Shown piece by piece: positions 60,137-64,000 of a stretch of DNA of 64,000 nt; positions within the stretch are counted from its first letter, which is position 1, and the number at the start of each line of letters is the position of its first letter. The DNA is taken from contig NZ_LFBV01000001.1 in assembly GCF_001905345.1 (NCBI RefSeq), positions 445,321 to 509,320 on the forward strand, written 5' to 3'. The position numbers and the translations under genes are program-made. The notes beneath the pieces are model-generated. The model did not search any database. It had not been told where the DNA came from and saw nothing but the letters and a program-made list of their open reading frames with translations. This DNA is from Streptomyces uncialis (GTDB lineage: Bacteria > Actinomycetota > Actinomycetes > Streptomycetales > Streptomycetaceae).

Positions 60137-61732
60137 GTGCACCAGAGCGGCACGGGGCAGCCGACGGAACCGTCGTCGGAACCGCCTTCGGAACGGCTGA
60201 CGGAACCGCCGTCCGAAGAGCCTACGAGAACGTCCACGGGAACGCCCTCGGGATGGCTGTACGGGGTCGGGCTCGGCCCCGGGGACCCGTCGCTGATGAC
60301 CGTACGGGCCGTCGAGGTGATCGCCGGGGCGGACGTCGTCGCGTACCACAGCGCGCGCCACGGGCGGTCGATCGCGCGGTCGATCGCGGCCCGCCATCTG
60401 CGGCCCGGCCAGATCGAGGAGCCGCTGGTCTACCCGCTCACCACGGAGACCACCGACCACCCAGGCGGCTACCGGGGCGCGATGGACGAGTTCTACGAGG
60501 AGGCCGCAGTCCGGCTCGCCGCGCATCTCGACGCGGGCCGCAGCGTGGCCGTCCTCGCGGAGGGCGACCCGCTCTTCTACAGCTCGTACATGCACATGCA
60601 CAAGCGGCTCGCGCACCGCTATCCGACCGAGGTGATCCCCGGGGTGACGTCGGTCAGCGCGGCGGCGGCCCGCCTCGGCACCCCGCTGGTGGAGGCCGAG
60701 GAGGTGCTGACGGTCCTGCCGGGCACCCTGCCCGAGGAGGAGCTGACGGCCCGCCTCGCCGCGACCGACTCGGCCGTGGTCATGAAGCTGGGCCGCACCT
60801 TCGGCAAGGTCCGCCGCGCGCTGGACGCCTCCGGCCGGCTGGCCGAGGCCAAGTACGTGGAGCGCGCCACGATGGACGGGGAGCGCACCGGGGACCTCGC
60901 GGAGGTGGACGAGGACACCGTGCCGTACTTCTCGGTGGCCGTGCTGCCCAGCCGGGTCGACGCCGGGCGTCCGGAGCGGGAGCGGGGCGAGGTCGTCGTC
61001 GTCGGCACCGGACCGGCGGGCCCGCTGTGGCTGACCCCCGAGTCGCGGGGCGCCCTCGCCGGCGCGGACGACCTCGTCGGCTACACCACGTACCTGGACC
61101 GGGTGCCCGTACGCCCCGGGCAGACGCGGCACGGGTCGGACAACAAGGTGGAGTCGGAGCGCGCCGAGTTCGCGCTGCAACTGGCCGCGCGCGGCCGGAA
61201 GGTCGCTGTCGTCTCCGGCGGCGACCCGGGGATCTTCGCCATGGCGACGGCCGTCCTGGAGGTGGCCTCCGAGGACGCCTACCGGGACATCCCCGTCCAG
61301 GTGCTCCCGGGAGTGACGGCCGCGAACGCGGCGGCGGCCCGCGCGGGCGCCCCCCTCGGCCACGACTACGCGACCATCTCGCTGTCCGACCGGCTCAAGC
61401 CGTGGGAGGTCGTCGCGGAACGCCTGCACAAGGCGGCCTCGGCCGATCTGGTGCTCGCCCTGTACAACCCGGGCTCGCGCTCGCGCACCTGGCAGGTCGG
61501 CAAGGCCCGCGAGCTGCTGCTCGAACACCGCGCGCCGGACACCCCGGTGGTCGTCGCCCGCGATGTCGGCGGCCCCACGGAGCGGGTACGGATCGTGGCC
61601 CTCACGGACCTGGACCCCGCGGAGGTCGACATGCGCACGATCCTGCTGATCGGCTCCTCCCAGACCCGGACGGTCAGGCGCGGCGCCGACGAGACGATCG
61701 TCTGGACCCCCCGCCGCTACCCGGAGACATGA
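60137..61732 (+). CDS. cobIJ: CobI-CobJ fusion: precorrin-2 C20- and precorrin-3B C17-methyltransferase
   Basis: 531 residues. A Thr/Glu/Pro/Ser tail (1-35) is followed by CobI (about 38-285: LYGVGLGPGDPSLMTVRAVE, VLAEGDPLFYSSYMHMHKRL, VIPGVTSVSAAAARLGTPL). CobJ follows (about 290-530: VVVVGTGPAGPLWLTPESRG, VSGGDPGIFAMATAVLEVAS, VLPGVTAANAAAARAGAPLG, VLALYNPGSRSRTWQ). The two methylations flank the CobG step. GTG 60137 has GGAGG 7-8 bases upstream; a GTG at 60131 overlaps the cobH stop. The fusion is common in actinomycetes. Confidence 0.95.
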   Translation: MHQSGTGQPTEPSSEPPSERLTEPPSEEPTRTSTGTPSGWLYGVGLGPGDPSLMTVRAVEVIAGADVVAYHSARHGRSIARSIAARHLRPGQIEEPLVYPLTTETTDHPGGYRGAMDEFYEEAAVRLAAHLDAGRSVAVLAEGDPLFYSSYMHMHKRLAHRYPTEVIPGVTSVSAAAARLGTPLVEAEEVLTVLPGTLPEEELTARLAATDSAVVMKLGRTFGKVRRALDASGRLAEAKYVERATMDGERTGDLAEVDEDTVPYFSVAVLPSRVDAGRPERERGEVVVVGTGPAGPLWLTPESRGALAGADDLVGYTTYLDRVPVRPGQTRHGSDNKVESERAEFALQLAARGRKVAVVSGGDPGIFAMATAVLEVASEDAYRDIPVQVLPGVTAANAAAARAGAPLGHDYATISLSDRLKPWEVVAERLHKAASADLVLALYNPGSRSRTWQVGKARELLLEHRAPDTPVVVARDVGGPTERVRIVALTDLDPAEVDMRTILLIGSSQTRTVRRGADETIVWTPRRYPET

Positions 61733-62236
61733 CCGGTACGGAGCGCGCCTGAGCGGTACGGGGAGGACCCGGGGCCGTACGGGGTCCGAGGGCCGGACGG
61801 GGAGCCGGGACGACGTGATCCGGGGGCTGTACGGGAAGCCGGGGCCGTACAAGTTCCCGGGGCCGAACGGGAATCTGGGGCAGACGAGTTCCCGGGGCTG
61901 TACGGGGAACTGGGGCGCCGTACGGGGTCCGAGGGCCGTACGGGGAGCCGGGACGACATGATCCCGGGGCTGTACAGGAAGCCGGGGCCGTACAAGATCC
62001 CGGGGCTGTACGGGGAGCCGGGGCGGACGAGTTCCCAGGGCTGCACGGAAGCCGGGGCTGTACAAAGATCCCAAGGCCGAACGGGGAGCCGGGGCAGACG
62101 AGATCCCAGAGCCGTACGCGCCCCGGGGCCGTACAAGGACCCGGGGCCGTACAAGGACCCTGCGCCGGACAAGGCCCAGGGCCGGACGGGCGCGTCCCGG
62201 GAGACCGAGGGGCCGGGGGACGGGGGCCCGGGGGAC
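61733..62236. repeat. Tandem higher-order repeat, about 143-bp period
   Basis: No gene. Starting at 61781 and again at 61924, the series GGGGTCCGAGGGCC, GGGAGCCGGGACGAC, GCCGGGGCCGTACAAG and CGGACGAGTTCC recurs, with a third partial unit from about 62045. Inner repeats are of GGGGCTGTACGG type. Frames in it give Pro/Gly-rich nonsense on both strands. It lies between the convergent cobIJ and cobK genes. Confidence 0.75.
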
Positions 62237-62995
62237 TCAGGCGGCCATCCGTCCCGTGACCCAGTGGGCGGCCTCCTCGGGCCCCGCCACCACCGGCACC
62301 CCGTCCGGTACGGGCGGTCTGCGGACGACCACCACCGGTACGCCGGCCTCCCGCGCGGCGGTGAGCTTCGGGGCGGTGGCGCGGCCGCCGCTGTCCTTGG
62401 TGACGAGGACGTCGATCCGGTGCGCGGCGAGCAGCGCCCGTTCACCGTCCAGCGCGAACGGTCCGCGGTCCAGCAGGACGTCCATCCGCCGGGGTACGGG
62501 CGGCTCCGGCGGGTCGACGGACCGCACCAGGAACCACAGCGCGTCCAGTTCCGGGCGACCGGTGAACGCGGCGAGCCCCGTCCGTCCTGTGGTGAGGAAC
62601 ACCCGGGACCCGAGCGACGGCAGCAGCGCGGCGGCCTCGGCCAGCGAACCGGCGGACCGCCAGTCGTCCCCGTCGACGGCCTCCCACCCGGGCCGCCGCA
62701 GCGCGACCAGCGGCACCCCGGCCGTCCGCGCGGCCCCGGCCGCGTGGAAGCTCATGGTCCCCGCGAACGGATGAGTGGCGTCCACCAGCACATCGACGCG
62801 TTCCCGCACCAGCCAGCCGGCCAGCCCCTCGGCTCCCCCGAAGCCGCCGATCCGCACCTCACCGGGTGGCAGCCGGGGCGCGGCGACCCGTCCGGCGAGC
62901 GACGAGGTGACCGTGCGGCCGGGGACGGCGGGCGCGGTCAGCAGCTCCGCGAGCCGCCGGGCCTCGGCGGTCCCGCCCAGGATCAGTACGTGCAC
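62237..62995 (-). CDS. cobK: Precorrin-6A reductase
   Basis: 252 residues. HVLILGGTAEARRLAELLTA is the N-terminal nucleotide-binding motif, RIGGFGGAEGLAGWLVRERV, VLVDATHPFAGTMSFHAAGA and VLVTKDSGGRATAPKLTAAR are CobK signatures. It reduces precorrin-6A to precorrin-6B with NADPH, the step before CobL. It is convergent to cobGHIJ and stands alone on its strand. Confidence 0.95.
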   Translation of the reverse strand: MHVLILGGTAEARRLAELLTAPAVPGRTVTSSLAGRVAAPRLPPGEVRIGGFGGAEGLAGWLVRERVDVLVDATHPFAGTMSFHAAGAARTAGVPLVALRRPGWEAVDGDDWRSAGSLAEAAALLPSLGSRVFLTTGRTGLAAFTGRPELDALWFLVRSVDPPEPPVPRRMDVLLDRGPFALDGERALLAAHRIDVLVTKDSGGRATAPKLTAAREAGVPVVVVRRPPVPDGVPVVAGPEEAAHWVTGRMAA

Positions 62996-63078
62996 GGAGC
63001 CGGATTCCCTTCCTGGCCGGTGGGGTCACCGGCGGACGTATGGCCCGTGTGACCCCACGGGCGGACGTGACGCCCCAC

Positions 63079-63201
63079 TCAAACACACCGGTCCGCGACC
63101 CGGCCCACAGCGCCTGGCGGCCCGCGCACCAGCAGGACCACGGCGGCCCGCGCGACGACGACGGCGTCGACCACATCGGAGACTCCCCCCTGGGTGATCA
63201 C
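63079..63201 (-). CDS. Possible 40-residue hydrophobic peptide, coupled to marR
   Basis: GTG 63201 overlaps the MarR stop by four bases, and the frame gives MITQGGVSDVVDAVVVARAA then VVLLVRGPPGAVGRVADRCV. One hydrophobic stretch is visible. Only the overlap supports it; it may be chance. Confidence 0.25.
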   Translation of the reverse strand: MITQGGVSDVVDAVVVARAAVVLLVRGPPGAVGRVADRCV

Positions 63202-63695
63202 GCCCCTGACCGGGTTACCCGCTGTTCCTCCCCCTCCCTCAGCCGTTCGGCCTGCGCGTCGCCGACCTGGGTGGTGCGCCGGAGATAGCGCTCGACCACG
63301 GCGAGTTCGTCGTCGGTGAAGTCGTCGAGGGCCGCGGCGAAGGCCTTGGCGGGTGTGTCCCAGGCGGCATCGACCTCGGAGGCGCGCCGGGCGGTGAGCG
63401 AGACGAGCGTCTTGCGTCGGTCGTGGGGGTCGGGGCTCCGTCCGGCGAGCCCGGCTCGTTCCAGCCGGTCCACCAGACGGGTGGCCGATCCCGAGGTCAG
63501 GCCCGTCAGCTTCGCGATCTCGCCGGTGGTGCGGGGCCGGGGGTCCAGGCCGAGGAGGCTGACGCACTGGAGGTCTGTCGGGTGCAGTCCGAGCCGGTCG
63601 GCGAGGGCCTGACTGAACAGGGTGTACGCGGCGTGGTGCCGCCGCGCGGCGACGGTGACCGCCGCGAGCAGTTCCGCACGGTTCCGGTGTGACAC
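63198..63695 (-). CDS. MarR-family transcriptional regulator
   Basis: 165 residues from GTG 63695. Winged helix at about 45-110: LGLHPTDLQCVSLLGLDPRP, TTGEIAKLTGLTSGSATRLV, DRLERAGLAGRSPDPHDRRK and TLVSLT, with the Asp-x-Arg wing of MarR proteins. The C-terminal helix mediates dimerisation. The upstream region contains two 13-bp palindromes shared with the divergent SnoaL-like gene, so it is the likely repressor of both genes. Confidence 0.9.
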   Translation of the reverse strand: MSHRNRAELLAAVTVAARRHHAAYTLFSQALADRLGLHPTDLQCVSLLGLDPRPRTTGEIAKLTGLTSGSATRLVDRLERAGLAGRSPDPHDRRKTLVSLTARRASEVDAAWDTPAKAFAAALDDFTDDELAVVERYLRRTTQVGDAQAERLREGEEQRVTRSGA

Positions 63696-63720
63696 GGATG
63701 GCCAGCCCTTCTCATTTAAA

Positions 63721-63733
63721 CTGCGCCACGCAG
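63721..63733. promoter_or_regulatory. MarR operator half-set, site 1
   Basis: CTGCGCCACGCAG, a 13-bp palindrome with 5-bp arms, 25 bp upstream of the marR start. Confidence 0.75.
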
Positions 63734-63752
63734 AGAATGTATGGCACGGTAG

Positions 63753-63765
63753 CTGCGTCACGCAG
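63753..63765. promoter_or_regulatory. MarR operator half-set, site 2
   Basis: CTGCGTCACGCAG, same arms as site 1, centre 32 bp away (about three helical turns), 40 bp before the divergent gene. Two aligned dimers could cover both promoters. Confidence 0.75.
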
Positions 63766-63805
63766 TAGGCAGCTCGAAGACGTTCTATCACGAAACGGGA
63801 GAACC

Positions 63806-64000
63806 ATGGCCACAGCTCTGCCCCTTGACGAGATGCGCGCCCTCCATGAGGGCTGGTGCGACCTCTGGCGCGGGGACTTCGCCCGGGCCGAGGAGATACT
63901 CGACCCGGGCTTCGTCGTGCACCAGGCGCGGCCGGACGGCAGCGACTCCCGGGCCGTGACGGGTCCGGCGCGGCTGCTGCCGGAGATCGAGCAGACGATG
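63806..64000 (+). CDS. SnoaL/NTF2-like protein, cut by window edge
   Basis: Only the first 65 codons are visible. MATALPLDEMRALHEGWCDL then WRGDFARAEEILDPGFVVHQ fits the first helix and strand of SnoaL-like polyketide cyclase or ester cyclase folds. ATG 63806 follows GGGAGA. Divergent from marR with the twin operators between them, so it is the likely regulated gene. Confidence 0.7.
   Translation, partial: MATALPLDEMRALHEGWCDLWRGDFARAEEILDPGFVVHQARPDGSDSRAVTGPARLLPEIEQTM

Noticed and set aside
59540-62074. Long minus-strand open frame antisense to cobH and cobIJ
   Set aside because: It is a GC-driven shadow of the real genes and carries no recognisable domain.
1-64000. CRISPR array or complete secondary-metabolite cluster
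   Set aside because: No regularly spaced direct repeats with unique spacers and no core biosynthetic enzymes were seen; the tandem repeats lack spacers.

Overview
The window is very GC-rich, with strong codon bias, many GTG starts, four-base stop/start overlaps and 18-36 bp GC hairpins as terminators. This and the gene content (XRE/DUF397/ATPase triplets, SCO5918-like protein, PimB-like glycosyltransferase, aerobic cobalamin genes) point to a Streptomyces-type actinomycete chromosome. No rRNA, tRNA, CRISPR array or complete insertion sequence was seen.

Layout. 1-5.2 kb: partial AraC regulator, CocE/NonD hydrolase with a divergent TetR regulator and a perfect operator, a cold shock protein and a Crp/Fnr regulator. 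5.4-13.3 kb: the most unusual locus. It has a PycTM-like membrane protein, a divergent class III cyclase-like protein, a P-loop NTPase, an SPFH-like coiled-coil protein and a DUF4407 membrane protein. The cyclase-like C-terminus and the NTPase N-terminal region share a short motif that looks like an amyloid-type signalling sequence, which suggests a multi-gene conflict (anti-phage) system. 14-16.4 kb: an acquired patch with an integrase remnant, a truncated hydrolase, a virginiamycin B lyase gene and a repeat array. 16.5-19.6 kb: a three-gene GMC oxidoreductase operon. 19.7-22.2 kb: cold-shock locus (SCO5918-like, DEAD-box helicase, Csp). 22.9-25.1 kb: cobL-cobM. 25.5-33.6 kb: frameshifted DUF6236 gene, small Cys-rich protein, secreted peptidase, XRE regulator with tiny overlapping ORFs, pirin, glycosyltransferase, and a parS-like site just beyond. 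34-47.4 kb: two-component pair, PH-domain and DUF11 proteins, a sigma factor fused to a degenerate CAP domain beside a divergent CAP protein, an MMPL transporter, twin small membrane proteins around a DinB gene, and an ECF sigma factor. 47.5-58 kb: erythromycin-esterase-like protein, cobN behind a cobalamin riboswitch, an XRE/DUF397/ATPase module bounded by 66-bp inverted repeats, and a glycine-rich secreted protein. 58-64 kb: cobG-cobH-cobIJ, cobK, a MarR regulator with twin operators, and a partial SnoaL-like gene.

The cob genes (cobL, M, N, G, H, IJ, K) give much of the aerobic corrin-ring pathway, split over three places. A modular intergenic repeat family occurs at least six times, mostly straight after stop codons, and also borders the acquired patch and the XRE module. 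All functions are read from sequence motifs and family knowledge; no database search was run.
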